A stretch of DNA of 64,000 nucleotides. Origin: Phytoseiulus persimilis (lineage: Eukaryota; Arthropoda; Arachnida; Mesostigmata; Phytoseiidae). A model generated the notes under the pieces. The model saw only the letters and a list, made by a program, of their open reading frames with translations. It was not told the DNA's origin and did not search any database. Shown here one piece after another: positions 10,520-22,396 of the stretch. The stretch spans positions 22,258,001-22,322,000 of the forward strand of contig CM075103.1 of assembly GCA_037576195.1 (NCBI GenBank), written 5' to 3'. The translations under genes and the position numbers were made by a program. Numbering within the stretch: the stretch's first letter is position 1; every line of letters starts with the position of its first letter.

Positions 10520-13500
10520 TATCATGGTTTTAAGGAGTATGGTCAGATTGGTCTCGTAATCACCCCTCCAGATTCGGAGAAGCATGGTCAGATTGGTCCC
10601 AGAATCACCCCCCAGGTTTTGAGAAGTACGGTCAGATTTGTCTCGAGGTCACCCCTCCAGACTTGGAAAGTAATGGTCAGATTGGTCTCGGAATCACTCC
10701 TCCAAACTTGGAAAGTAATGGTCAGATTGGTCTCGGAATCACCCCTCCAGGGTATGAAAAGAACGGTCAGATTGGTCTCGGAAGCACCCCTCCAGACTCG
10801 GAAAAGTATAGTCAGATTGGTCTCGGATCACCCCTACAGGTCTGGGAAGTAATGGTCAGATTGGTGTCGGAATCACCCCTCCAGACTTAGCGGAGGATGG
10901 TCAGATTGGTCCTGTAATCACGCCTCCAGACTTGGAAGAGTATGGTCAGGTTGGTCCCGGATTCACCCACGCAGACTTGGGGAAGATGGTCAGATTGGTC
11001 TCGGAATCACCCCTCCAGCTTTTGAAAAGAATTATCAAATTGGTCTCGGAAAAAGCTCTCATGGTTCCGAAGAGTATGGTCAGATTGGTCTCAGAATCAC
11101 CCCTCCAGGTTCCGGAGAGTACGGTCAGATTCGTCTCGGAAGCACCCCTCCAGACTCGGAAAAGTATTGTCAGATTGGTCTCGGGATCACCCCTCTAGAC
11201 CTGGAGAGTAATGGTCAGATTGGTCTCGGAATCACCCCTTCAGACTTGGAAAAGTTTGGTCAGATCGGTCCGGGAGTCACCCCTCTAGAGTTGGGAAGTA
11301 ATGGCCAGATTGGTCTCGGAATCACCCCTCCAGAGTTGGAAAGTAATGGCCAGATTGGTCTCGGGATCACCCCTCTAGACCTGGAGAGTGATGGTGAGAT
11401 TGGTCTCGGAATCACCTCTTCAGACTTGGAAAAGTTTGGTCAGATCGGTCCGGGAGTCACCCCTCCAGACCTGGAAAGTAATGGTCAGATTGGTCTCGGA
11501 ATCACCCCTTCAGACTCGGAAAAGTTTGGTCAGATCGGTCCGGGAGTCACCCCTCTAGAGTTGGAAAGTAATGGCCAGATTGGTCTCGGAATCACCCCTT
11601 CAGAGTTGGAAAGTAATGGCCAGATTGGTCTCGGAGTCACCCCTCCAGGGTATGAAAAGAACGGTCAGATTGGTCTCGGAAGCACCCCTCCAGACTCGGA
11701 AAAGTATAGTCAGATTGGTCTCGGATCACCCCTACAGGTCTGGGAAGTAATGGTCAGATTGGTGTCGGAATCACCCCTCCAGACTTAGCGGAGGATGGTC
11801 AGATTGGTCCTGTAATCACGCCTCCAGACTTGGAAGAGTATGGTCAGGTTGGTCCCGGATTCACCCATGCAGACTTGGGGAACATGGTCAGATTGGTCTC
11901 GGAATCACCCCTCCAGCTTTTGAAAAGAATGATCAGATTGGTCTCGGAAAAAGCTCTCATGGTTCCGAAGAGTATGGTCAGATTGGTCTCAGAATCACCC
12001 CTCCAGGTTCCGGAGAGTACGGTCAGATTCGTCTCGGAAGCACCCCTCCAGACTCGGAAAAGTATTGTCGGATTGGTCTCGGGATCACCCCTCTAGACCT
12101 GGAGAGTAATGGTCAGATTGGTCTCGGAATCACCCCTTCAGACTTGGAAAAGTTTGGTCAGATCGGTCCGGGAGTCACCCCTCTAGAGTTGGGAAGTAAT
12201 GGCCAGATTGGTCTCGGAATCACCCCTCAAGAATTGGAAAGTAATGGCCAGATTGGTCTCGGGATCACCCCTCTAGACCTGGAGAGTAATGGTGAGATTG
12301 GTCTCGGAATCACCCCTTCAGACTTGGAAAAGTTTGGTCAGATCGGTCCGGGAGTCACCCCTCCAGACCTGGAAAGTAATGGTCAGATTGGTCTCGGAAT
12401 CACCCCTTCAGACTCGGAAAAGTTTGGTCAGATCGGTCCGGGAGTCACCCCTCTAGAGTTGGAAAGTAATGGCCAGATTGGTCTGGGAATCACCCCTTCA
12501 GAGTTGGAAAGTAATGGCCAGATTGGTCTCGGAGTCACCCCTCCAGAGTTGGAAAGTAATGGCCAGATTGGTCCAAGAATCACCCCTCCAGACTTGGAAA
12601 AGTTTGGTCAGATTGGTCTCGGATCACCCCTACAGGTCTGGGAAGTAATGGTCAGATTGGTGTCGGAATCACCCCTCCAGCCTTAGCGGAGGATGGTCAG
12701 ATTGGTCCTGTAATCACGCCTCCAGACTTGGAAGAGTATGGTCAGGTTGGTCCCGGATTCACCCATGCAGACTTGGGGAACATGGTCAGATTGGTCTCGG
12801 AATCACCCCTCCAACTTTTGAAAAGAATGATCAGATTGGTCTCGGAAAAAGCTCTCATGGTTCCGAAGAGTATGGTCAGATTGGTCTCAGAATCACCCCT
12901 CCAGGTTCCGGAGAGTACGGTCAGATTCGTCTCGGAAGCACCCCTCCAGACTCGGAAAAGTATTGTCGGATTGGTCTCGGGATCACCCCTCTAGACCTGG
13001 AGAGTAATGGTCAGATTGGTCTCGGAATCACCCCTTCAGACTTGGAAAAGTTTGGTCAGATCGGTCCGGGAGCCACCCCTCTAGAGTTGGGAAGTAATGG
13101 CCAGATTGGTCTCGGAATCACCCCTCAAGAATTGGAAAGTAATGGCCAGATTGGTCTCGGGATCACCCCTCTAGACCTGGAGAGTAATGGTGAGATTGGT
13201 CTCGGAATCACCCCTTCAGACTTGGAAAAGTTTGGTCAGATCGGTCCGGGAGTCACCCCTCCAGACCTGGAAAGTAATGGTCAGATTGGTCTCGGAATCA
13301 CCCCTTCAGACTCGGAAAAGTTTGGTCAGATCGGTCCGGGAGTCACCCCTCTAGAGTTGGAAAGTAATGGCCAGATTGGTCTGGGAATCACCCCTTCAGA
13401 GTTGGAAAGTAATGGCCAGATTGGTCTCGGAGTCACCCCTCCAGAGTTGGAAAGTAATGGCCAGATTGGTCCAAGAATCACCCCTCCAGATTTGGAAAAG

Positions 13501-16500
13501 TTTGGTCAGATTGTTCCGGGAATCATCCCTCTAGTGTTGGAAAGTAATGGCCAGATTGGTCCCAGAATCACCCCTCCAGAGTTGGAAAGTAATGGCCAGA
13601 TTGGTCCAAGAATCACCCCTCCAGAGTTGGAAAGTAATGGCCAGATTGGTTTCGGAATCACCCCTCCAGAGTAGAAGAGTGATGGCCAGATTGGTCCCGG
13701 AATCACCCCTCCAGAGTACGAGAGTAATGGCCAGATTGGTCTCGAAATCACCCCTCCAGAGTTGGAAAGTAATGGACAGATTGGTCCAAGAATCACTCCT
13801 CCAGAGTTGGAAAGTAATGGCCAGATTGGTCCCAGAATCACCCCTCCAGAGTTGAAAAGTAATGGCCAGATTGGTCCAAGAATCACCCCTCCAGAGTTGG
13901 AAAGTAATGGCCAGATTGGTTTCGGAATCACCCCTCCAGAGTAGAAGAGTGATGGCCAGATTGGTCCCGGAATCACCCCTCCAGAGTACGAGAGTAATGG
14001 CCAGATCGGTCTCGGAATCACCCCTCCAGAGTTGGAAAGTAATGGCCAGATTGGTCCCAGAATCACCCCTCCAGAGTTGGAAATCAATGGCCAGATTGGT
14101 CTCGGAATCACCCCTCCAGAGTACGAGAGTAATGGCCAGATTGGTCTTGGAGTCACCCCTCCAGAGTTGGAAAGTAATGGCCAGATTGGTCTCGGAATCA
14201 CCCCTCCAGAGTTGGAAAGTAATGGCCAGATTGGTCTTGGAATCACCCCTCCAGAGTTGGAAAGTAATGGCCAGATTGGTCCAAGAATCACCCCTCCAGA
14301 GTTGAAAAGTAATGGCCAGATTGGTCCCGGAATCACCCCTCCAGAGTTGGAAAGTAATGGCCAGATTGGTCTCGGAATCACCTCTCCAGAGTAGGAGAGT
14401 AATGGCCAGATTGGTCCCGGAATCACCCCTCCAGAGTAGGAGAGTAATGGCCAGATCGGTCCCAGAATCACCCCTCCAGAGTTGGAAAGTAATGGCCAGA
14501 TTGGTCTCGGAATCACCCCTCCAGAGTAGAAGAGTGATGGCCAGATTGGTCCCGGAATAACCCCTCCAGAGTACGAGAGTAATGGCCAGATCGGTCTCGG
14601 AATCACCCCTCCAGAGCTGGAAAGTAATGGCCAGATTGGTCTCGGAATCACCCCTCCAGAGTTGGGAAGTAATGGCCAGATTGGTCTCGGAATCACCCCT
14701 CCAGAGTTGGAAAGTAATGGCCAGATTGGTGTCGGAATCACCTCTCCAGAGTTGGAAAGTAATGGCCAGATTGGTCTCGGAATCACCCCTCCAGAGTTGG
14801 AAAGTAATGGCCAGATTGGTCCCAGAATCACCCCTCCAGAGTTGGAAAGTAATGGCCAGATTGGTTTCGGAATCACCCCTCCAGAGTAGAAGAGTGATGG
14901 CCAGATTGGTCCCGGAATCACCCCTCCAGAGTACGAGAGTAATGGCCAGATCGGTCTCGGAATCACCCGTCCAGAGCTGGAAAGTAATGGCCAGATTGGT
15001 CTCGGAATCACCCCTCCAGAGTTGGAAAGTAATGGCCAGATTGGACCCAGAATCACTCCTCCAGAGTTGGAAAGTAATGGCCAGATTGGTGTCGGAATCA
15101 CCTCTCCAGAGTTGGAAAGTAATGGCCAGATTGGTCTCGGAATCACCCCTCCAGAGTTGGAAAGTAATGGCCAGATTGGTCCCAGAATGACCCCTCCAGA
15201 GTTGGAAAGTAATGGCCAGATTGGTTTCGGAATCACCCCTCCAGAGTAGAAGAGTGATGGCCAGATTGGTCCCGGAATCACCCCTCCAGAGTACGAGAGT
15301 AATGGCCACATCGGTCTCGGAATCACCCGTCCAGAGCTGGAAAGTAATGGCCAGATTGGTCTCGGAATCACCCCTCCAGAGTTGGAAAGTAATGGCCAGA
15401 TTGGACCCAGAATCACCCCTCCAGAGTTGGAAAGTTATGGCCAGATTGGTCTCGGAATCACCCCTCCAGAGTAGGAGAGTGATGGCCAGATTGGTCCCGG
15501 AATCACCCCACCAGAGTAGGAGAGTAATGGCCAGATTGGTCTCGGAATCACCCCTCCAGAGTAGGAGAGTGATGGCCAGATTGGTCCCGGAATCATCCCT
15601 CCAGAGTAGGAGAGTAATGGCCAGATTGGGCCCGGAATCACTCCTCCAGAGTTGGAAAGTGATGGCCAGATTGGTGTCGGAATCACCTCTCCAGAGTTGG
15701 AAAGTAATGGCCAGATTGGTCTCGGAATCACCCCTCCAGAGTTGGAAAGTAATGGCCAGATTGGTCCCAGAATCACCCCTCCAGAGTTGGAGAGTAATGG
15801 CCAGATTGGTCTCGGAATCACCCCTCCAGAGTTGGAAAGTAATGGCCAGATTGGTCCCAGAATCACCCCTCCAGAGTTGGAAAGTAATGGCCAGATTGGT
15901 TTCGGAATCACCCCTCCAGAGTAGAAGAGTGATGGCCAGATTGGTCCCGGAATCACCCCTCCAGAGTACGAGAGTAATGGCCAGATCGGTCTCGGAATCA
16001 CCCCTCCAGAGCTGGAAAGTAATGGCCAGATTGGTCTCGGAATCACCCCTCCAGAGTTGGAAAGTAATGGCCAGATTGGACCCAGAATCACCCCTCCAGA
16101 GTTGGAAAGTTATGGCCAGATTGGTCTCGGAATCACCCCTCCAGAGTAGGAGAGTGATGGCCAGATTGGTCCCGGAATCACCCCTCCAGAGTAGGAGAGT
16201 AATGGCCAGATTGGTCTCGGAATCACCCCTCCAGAGTAGGAGAATGATGGCCAGATTGGGCCCGAAATCACCCCTCCAGAGTTGGAAAGTGATGGCCAGA
16301 TTGGTCCCGGAATCATCCCTCCAGAGTAGAAGAGTGATGGCCAGATTGGTCCCGGAATCACCCCTCCAGAGTACGAGAGTAATGGCCAGATCGGTCTCGG
16401 AATCACCCCTCCAGAGTTGGGAAGTAATGGCCAGATTGGTCTCGGAATCACCCCTCCAGAGTTGGAAAGTAATGGCCAGATTGGACCCAGAATCAACCCT

Positions 16501-16800
16501 CCAGAGTTGGAAAGTTATGGCCAGATTGGTCTCGGAATCACCCCTCCAGAGTAGGAGAGTGATGGCCAGATTGGTCCCGGAATCACCCCACCAGAGTAGG
16601 AGAGTAATGGCCAGATTGGTCTCGGAATCACCCCTCCAGAGTAGGAGAGTGATGGCCAGATTGGTCTCGGAATCACCCCTCCAGAGTAGGAGAGTGATGG
16701 CCAGATTGGTCCCGGAATCATCCCTCCAGAGTAGGAAAGTAATGCTCAGATTGGTCCCGGAACCCCCCCTCCAGAGTTGGGAAGTAATGCTCAGATTGGT
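10520..16800 (+). repeat. Large 45-bp minisatellite array (about 139 units)
   Basis: A tandem array with a 45-bp period runs for about 6.3 kb. The consensus contains CAGATTGGTCTCGGAATCAC followed by CCCTCCAGA, a TTGGAAA-like variable part and GTAATGG. Because 45 is a multiple of 3, several frames on both strands stay open for long distances: minus strand 13531-17127 (1198 codons) and 13506-15416, and plus strand 15212-16915. These give 15-residue repeats such as NGQIGLGITPPELES or LAITFQLWRGDSETN. Open frames on both strands and in more than one frame indicate satellite DNA rather than a repeat protein. GAGTAG stop variants recur inside units in one plus frame. The left half (to about 13.5 kb) uses DLEKFG/DLESNG-type units, the right half PELESNG-type units. 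Confidence 0.95.
10740..13434 (+). repeat. About 898-bp higher-order repeat, three tandem copies
   Basis: Inside the 45-bp array, landmark segments recur at an exact spacing of 898 bp. The frame beginning at 10932 reappears at 11830 and 12728; that at 11246 at 12144 and 13042; the end at 10890 at 11788 and 12686. 898 is 20 units minus 2 bp. The copies are nearly identical, apart from a divergent patch at 11640-11710 versus 12538-12608, which points to recent amplification. Copy boundaries are arbitrary in phase. Confidence 0.9.
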
Positions 16801-17903
16801 CCCGCTATTGGTCCCGAAGCTATTGCCTATATTGGCGCCGCGTGGATCCCAAAATGGTGGGGGGCGGCAAATTTTAAACTTCTGGCTCGAATCCGATCTC
16901 ATGCTAGTGTTGTGACGCAATAAAATCGATTCCACGGATTTAATACTCGTGGTCAAACGGACCGTTCGGTCGATTTCGATGAAAATAGGGCACTTGGGGG
17001 CATATATCGAAATTTTTGAGAACCACAATGGTTTGGCGCAAACTCTGTGAACTGGATGACGTGCGGGGTTACTAGACGCACCCCTCAAAGCCGCGTGCGA
17101 GCCTGAGTTCTTTGAGGGGTGGACCATTTTGGAGGAAAACTGGAAAAAATGCGTTTTTCTACCAAAATGAGGTTATGACAGCGATTTGCCCAGAAATAGT
17201 AATTGGTTTATCGACAGCATCAGCTAGCCCGAGAAATTGCACGCATCCTCCGTTTTTTAATCGATGGAAAAAGTGCATTTTGCGAGGAGTTATGGGCATT
17301 TTTAAAAATTGGTCCATACCTCCCTTACGAAGGGCCCGTTGAAAATTTCCCTCATGGGGGAAAAAAGCGGAATCGCACCAGCTTTCCGACCCTGCTCGCC
17401 GATTTTGAATCCATCGAGTCGTTTGGCCGGAATCGTGAATTTTCCATTTCTTTCCGATTTTGCCCCCTTTGAAGAGAGTTTTGAAGTTGGTTATATGCTC
17501 AAAAGTTGCTCCTCTGGACTCAGAACTCACTCGCGAAAATTCAGGGAAATCGGTCTAGCCGTTCAAAAGTTCAATGATTTTCCGACGATCCCGCTGTGCG
17601 GTTCGGATCTGTAACCGCTAGATGAATCCTTGAATTGTGAGTCCAGAATGCGTCTGATGATTTCCCAGTCTGAGCCGTCAACCTGCTGACTGCGCGATTC
17701 GGTTTCTGTTGGAGTTGCGCTCCGGTCCACTTGAATTGATCCCTCAGGATATGAACAGTGATCAAAGGAATCGAGCTCGAAAGAAAGTTCTTCGATCACG
17801 GTGTCCAAGATCGAGTAGTTTCTCGGAAACACTGCTTGGCGGGGGTATGGCCTAAAATAAATACTCTGGCATCTATTCTCTATTTGCGTGAGTCGGTCGA
17901 GTA
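16801..17903. other. Unassigned sequence right of the array
   Basis: No gene recognised. A 12-bp inverted repeat (CACCCCTCAAAG at 17079-17090, CTTTGAGGGGTG at 17110-17121) forms a hairpin. The minus-strand array frame runs into this unique DNA as far as 17127 without any signal peptide or recognisable domain. Confidence 0.45.
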
Positions 17904-18175
17904 TAGACATCACTTTCCGGAGCCTGGGATCTGGCGCGGACCGGCGGAATTCGGATATTTGGACCCGCTGGTCCGCATCGGACCAGGATAAACATTTGCC
18001 CTGGTCCGAGAGTTCGGAAAGTGATTTTCCGTTGGGAGAGACCTTGAATTGGTGTGAAATGCGTCGGCAGGGTCTCCCCCAACGGAAAATCACTTCACGG
18101 ACCATCGGATCAGGGCGAATGATTTATCGGGAATGCTAGCCCGATGAATCATTGGGCCAGGGCGAATGATCTTCG
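17904..18175. repeat. Palindrome-rich repeat related to the 21.4-22.4 kb element
   Basis: The left edge (TAGACATCACTTTCCGGAG at 17904) matches the TIR of the element at 21402-22396. The body has recurrent TCCGGAAA / GATAAATCATT-type words. It contains a near-perfect 25-bp inverted repeat (18019-18043 and 18071-18095, one mismatch, 27-bp loop). No matching right TIR was seen, so this is a partial copy. Confidence 0.65.
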
Positions 18176-18359
18176 AGATGCGCCGTCCAATTTCATACGC
18201 GAAGAACACGTTTACCGAAAGCCGTTAGAAAACCGGAGTCCGTTACGATCTACGGGCGGGAGTTCTCGGGAGCATGATGCGCCGCGGGCTTCATTCCGGA
18301 TATCGGGATACGTAGTGGGAACCCTTTCGCCGGCGATACGTCCATAGACTCTTCGTCAT

Positions 18360-19290
18360 CCGTGTCCAAAACGTCATCCGACCCGAATTAAACGTAGGTT
18401 TTGGAGGCTTCCCTCGTATGAAGCTCTGCATTCGCGGAAGACAGGTTTCGAGGTACTCCACGGAAGTCAGGTTTTGAGGTCTTCCACGGAAGTCAGGTTA
18501 GAACCGGAGAGAACGACGTCTTCCGGCAGTATCGTTGAGCTCTGAGATGTTCTCTGCGTTCTGCTCAAGGACTGCTTTATGTACAACAGAAGTTCGGCGG
18601 TGATGTATTCGTGGACGATTCGTAACCTTCGTCTTGACGCGGAACTCGTCCGATAAGGTTGAGGTTTCGGGTTGAAAACTATCCTCCCTAGCGCGAGATG
18701 CGCGACCCGCGCGTTCACGGAAACGTCATCCGACCAAAATGAAGCTCTGGCTTGAAAGGTACCGGCGGGCACTCGAAGCGCCCTGCCGTGTACTTCCGAC
18801 CGAGCTCCGGCTGGGCATCTGCCGAAGTCCGGCAACGACCGAGATGAGGATCTAGGTTGAGTAGCATGTAGCTACGGCACGGTTTGTGTTCACGTTTTCA
18901 CGAAAGTGTCGTCCGACCGAAATAAAGCCTTGACTTGTGTAGCTTTCCCCGTGCACAGCGTGTCCGTGATATTTATTTGCGGGAGACGAGATAGAGAGAC
19001 CACGGTAGGACCTTAGGTAACGACGGCTTCCGGGAGCCATGACTCGTCACTAAAATACTTGTTTCAGTTGATCAGCGCACGGTACGCAACCCGTATGGAT
19101 GCCTTCCGATCGAAGTGAAGCTCCGGCTCGATAAGTAGTGGCGGGTAGACGTATCATCGCACCGGTAACTTCCAGCCCAGCGACAGCGGACCATGAGCTG
19201 ACATGCGGGTTTCCCTGGAGTAAACCGAAATGAATTCCCTTCAAATTGACATGTGCTGACCCTTTGCCTACGATGAGAACTCAATCATCA
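18360..19290. repeat. Degenerate tandem repeat with about 185-bp period
   Basis: A motif of the form CGTCATCCGACC ... ATGAAGCTCTGG ... recurs near 18365, 18722, 18905 and, weakly, 19100, roughly 180-190 bp apart where adjacent. Shorter words such as CACGGAAGTCAGGTT repeat at 18455-18500. Divergence is high and no coding potential was recognised. Confidence 0.5.
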
Positions 19291-19299
19291 CGTCAAAGT

Positions 19300-21401
19300 G
19301 GAGAAAATCGCGTCGGATTCTGGAACTCGCTCAGAATACTCGCCATTACCTGATCATTTCGTCATTTCCGGACGGCAAACCTCCGTTCCCAAGACCCATT
19401 GACTGCGTCTGGTAAGACGTATCCTGCGTCAAAATAGTTGACCGAACTGGATTTCTGGGTCCATCGCTAGAATGAATTTGACGGGATTCTTCGCCATGAG
19501 GACACTATTGGGCCACAGGTTCGTACCTGAAGCAACTCCCAGACCCGGCGCCTGGCTTCTGTTGGGGTTTCCAAAGCTCAACTCAGCTTCGATTCCACGG
19601 TCCGCCAAGATCCCGCCGTGGCCGTTCATACGCTGCTGCTACAGTTGAGCGGAGTCCCGATTTGAGCCGATGCTCAATTTGAGCGAAGGCCCGGTCCAAG
19701 TGGGGTCCGATTCGAGCGGTTATATCAACCTCCATTATATCAACCGTCGATTTGATAAATTTTAGACTGTAACAAACTCGATCGTATGAGCCTGAAGTTC
19801 AACCTCGATGAGATCTAGACGCTGAAAGTCGCCCTTCTTGAAGAAGTCAGCTCCCATAATGCTTCGAAATGGTCTTGACGAAAGTTCAAGCCGGCTACAA
19901 CCAGATGCACGGAACGGCACTGTTTGCAAAGTTCCATTCGAGGAACAAACGAGCTCGCGGAATGACTTGATACAGAACTTGGGGGAGTTCTCGGGAACTT
20001 GTCGATCCAATTTCGACATGCCGTCATATTCCTGAAAGTTCCTCGAAGCCGTCTGAGAGCTATCGTTCGAAGCCCTCCCAGAAGGATTGTGAGCAAGACA
20101 GAATCATTTGCAAATAGCCTGAACACTTGCTAGACCTGTTCCCCAGAATATTTTTGGAAGGATCCGACGGACTTTCGAGGTTTCACTGTGCTCTTATTCC
20201 CGAAGGCACCGGTTTCAGTTTAGCCAGGCAGGAGTTCGAACGCCCGTTGTCCTAGAGTGCGGAACAAGGATGCCGCTGAGCTCCGTGGGCTCGACCAGAA
20301 CGCAGCTTCGCTCATCGTTGACAACTATTTGTCTATGCGCCTCCGCAGTTGCTGCCATTAAGAGCCTAACGACTCGCGAGAATCGGAGTGTCCAGCGGCG
20401 ATGGTCAGCTCCTCGGTGAGGCGCAAGCCCACGAAGTAGCAACTGGTGTCATGGATTGCGTCAAGCCATTCTTCTCCAAAAACATATGTTTCCGTCGATG
20501 CTGGAAACAATGTTTCATCCGAAAAGAGAGCGGATCGACGGAGCTTCGACTCAGTTGCACATGAACCTGAGAATTCATCTCGTCCGCGAAGGCCTCGAAA
20601 AATTAGGGCTGCAGCTCTTTTGCAGTCATGGTCGCCATCAAAAAGTACCCGTGACCAGATTGAGCGCGAGCCACAGTACAACAGCTGCTGCTGGTTTCCG
20701 CTCAAATCGAGCGGAATCTGGTAATTTAACTCTGCGAGAGCGTTAAATTATGAAGGTTAAATTATGGCGTGAAGTTATGCCAGCTAGCGAGGGTAACGAG
20801 AGCATCGGACGTGATTATCTCCGTGACTAGATGAGTACTGCGGCGAATTCTTCCAAACTTCCTCCGACGGCGCAACCGACCAGCCGGCAAAGGGTCGGTG
20901 CCCGGGTCGGTTGCTAGTCATTTGAATCTTAGTTACCCCAACCCCAAACACCCCCGTTACTGAACATCATTTGGAGCCGCTCGGGGCTCCAGGCTGATGG
21001 TCCAGCCCTGGCATCGTCGAAGGTTGGTACGCTCTCCATTGTGCGTCCAACATCGGTGCCTACCGAGCGAGAGTTCGGGAGGATGGATTTCACTCGCTCG
21101 AAGGCGCAAAACTCTCTCCAATCGGTTACGTTGGAAATCTCGGTAGTGCGAGATCATTTACCCAGCGTAATGCTCAGTCAAAGAAATAAACAAAAAAGTA
21201 GCAGCAACATCTGGCAGTCACGGACCGATTTTGGGGAGAGGAGACCAGCGATCAATTTCACACGTCAATTTGCTTGGTATTTGTCATTCTTACGAAAACG
21301 AAAGTATACTCATGTACACACTATAATGCCTCACCGTACGCTTTGGGGAATGATGGACTCACTCTCTTCGAGCGTGTCAAGAGTGGAATTCCTACTGTAG
21401 A
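19300..21401. other. Unassigned sequence with short-word repeats
   Basis: 19640-19760 contains repeated words (TTTGAGC, then TATATCAACC and its inverted form). 20872-20915 contains a hairpin-prone AACCGACC ... GGGTCGGTT. A minus-strand frame (20358-20705) is open, but I recognise no family in it. No supported gene. Confidence 0.4.
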
Positions 21402-22396
21402 TAGACATCGTTTTCCGGCGTTCGGAATCCGCCGCGGACCGGCCAGTCCGAGAAATGATTTTCCGGATTGGCTGGTTCAATAAATCAATTCCCGGACTGG
21501 CCAGTCCGATAAATCATTTTCTTGGTCCGATGGTCCGGAAAGTGATCTTCCGGAGGGCTGATTCCAGGGCCAATCTGAGCATCCTCCCTGGGCGGGTCCT
21601 CCGTGTCTCGCCTTATTCATTTCGTGGTCGACGAATGGCCGGAAATGGATTTCGTGTGCAAGCTCGACGCGGAACCAGTTCTCCAGGCGTTAATCTCATG
21701 GCCGAAGTCGCCGAGGAAGCCTATCTCGGAGGTTGGACCGCGGTCCCTGGCATCGAGACACTAAACTCTCTTTTCATTGAGTCAGCATCATCCCTGAAAC
21801 CATCTCCTCTTTCGGTTGATTAGTACATGTTGTTAGGGTCAGATGGGCTCCGCAATCGCCTCCTCAGAATCCGAAAACTATGGTCAGGTCGATCCTGAAT
21901 TCAGCCTCCAGTCTTGTAAAAGTATGCTCAGATTGGTCCCGGAATAACCGATCTAGGTTTGGAAAAGTATGGTCATATTGGCCCTCGAATCACCCCTCCG
22001 GAAAATCAGTTTCCGGAGCACCGGACCAGGGCAAATGATTAATCGGAGTGAATGGTCCGATTAATTATCGGTCTGGTCATTTATCGGACCAGTCAGTCCG
22101 ATAAATCATCGGTCTGGGGCGGATGATTTTCCGGACTTGGCAGTCCGACCCGATCCGATTGGCAGTGCGGTGCTGAATGTTTCAGTGGAGGATGTTCGGA
22201 TCAGCAGAATCAGGGCTGAAGCGGTGTGGAACCCCTCAGCAGAGTCTCTCCTCACGGGAAATCACTTTTCGGACCATAAGACCACGAAAAATGATTTGTC
22301 GGACTGGCCGCTCCGATTCGGACCAGGCGGTCCGAAAATTCAGATTCTAGAGCGGTCGGTCCGCGGCGGATTCCAGACTCCGGAAAATGATGTCTA
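21402..22396. mobile_element. About 1-kb terminal-inverted-repeat element, non-autonomous
   Basis: The left end from 21402 (TAGACATCGTTTTCCGG ... AATCCGCCGCGGACCG) is the reverse complement, with about five mismatches over 41 bp, of the right end finishing at 22396 (ending CCGGAAAATGATGTCTA). The inside is built of self-complementary blocks such as GTCCGATAAATCAT with TCCGGAC, plus a fossil of the 45-bp minisatellite at 21840-22010. No transposase is present. If the TA at each tip is a target duplication this would fit a Tc1/mariner-like mechanism, but that is inference. Confidence 0.7.
21840..22010 (+). repeat. Fossil 45-bp minisatellite units inside the TIR element
   Basis: Three to four diverged units are visible (TATGGTCAGGTCGATCCTG, TATGCTCAGATTGGTCCCGG, TATGGTCATATTGGCCCTCG, ending ATCACCCCTCCGG). 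They are in the same orientation as the 10.5-16.8 kb array. Confidence 0.75.

Noticed and set aside
13531..17127. A 1198-codon minus-strand open frame, with others of 382-636 codons in the arrays, as repeat-protein genes
   Set aside because: The 45-bp period keeps several frames open on both strands at once. There is no signal peptide, splice context or domain, so the frames are a by-product of the satellite.
19762..20019. Minus-strand SIMGADFFKKGDFQ as a gypsy retropepsin end (IxGADFL)
   Set aside because: Only four or five residues match, no D(T/S)G active site is found upstream in any frame, and flanking residues do not fit.
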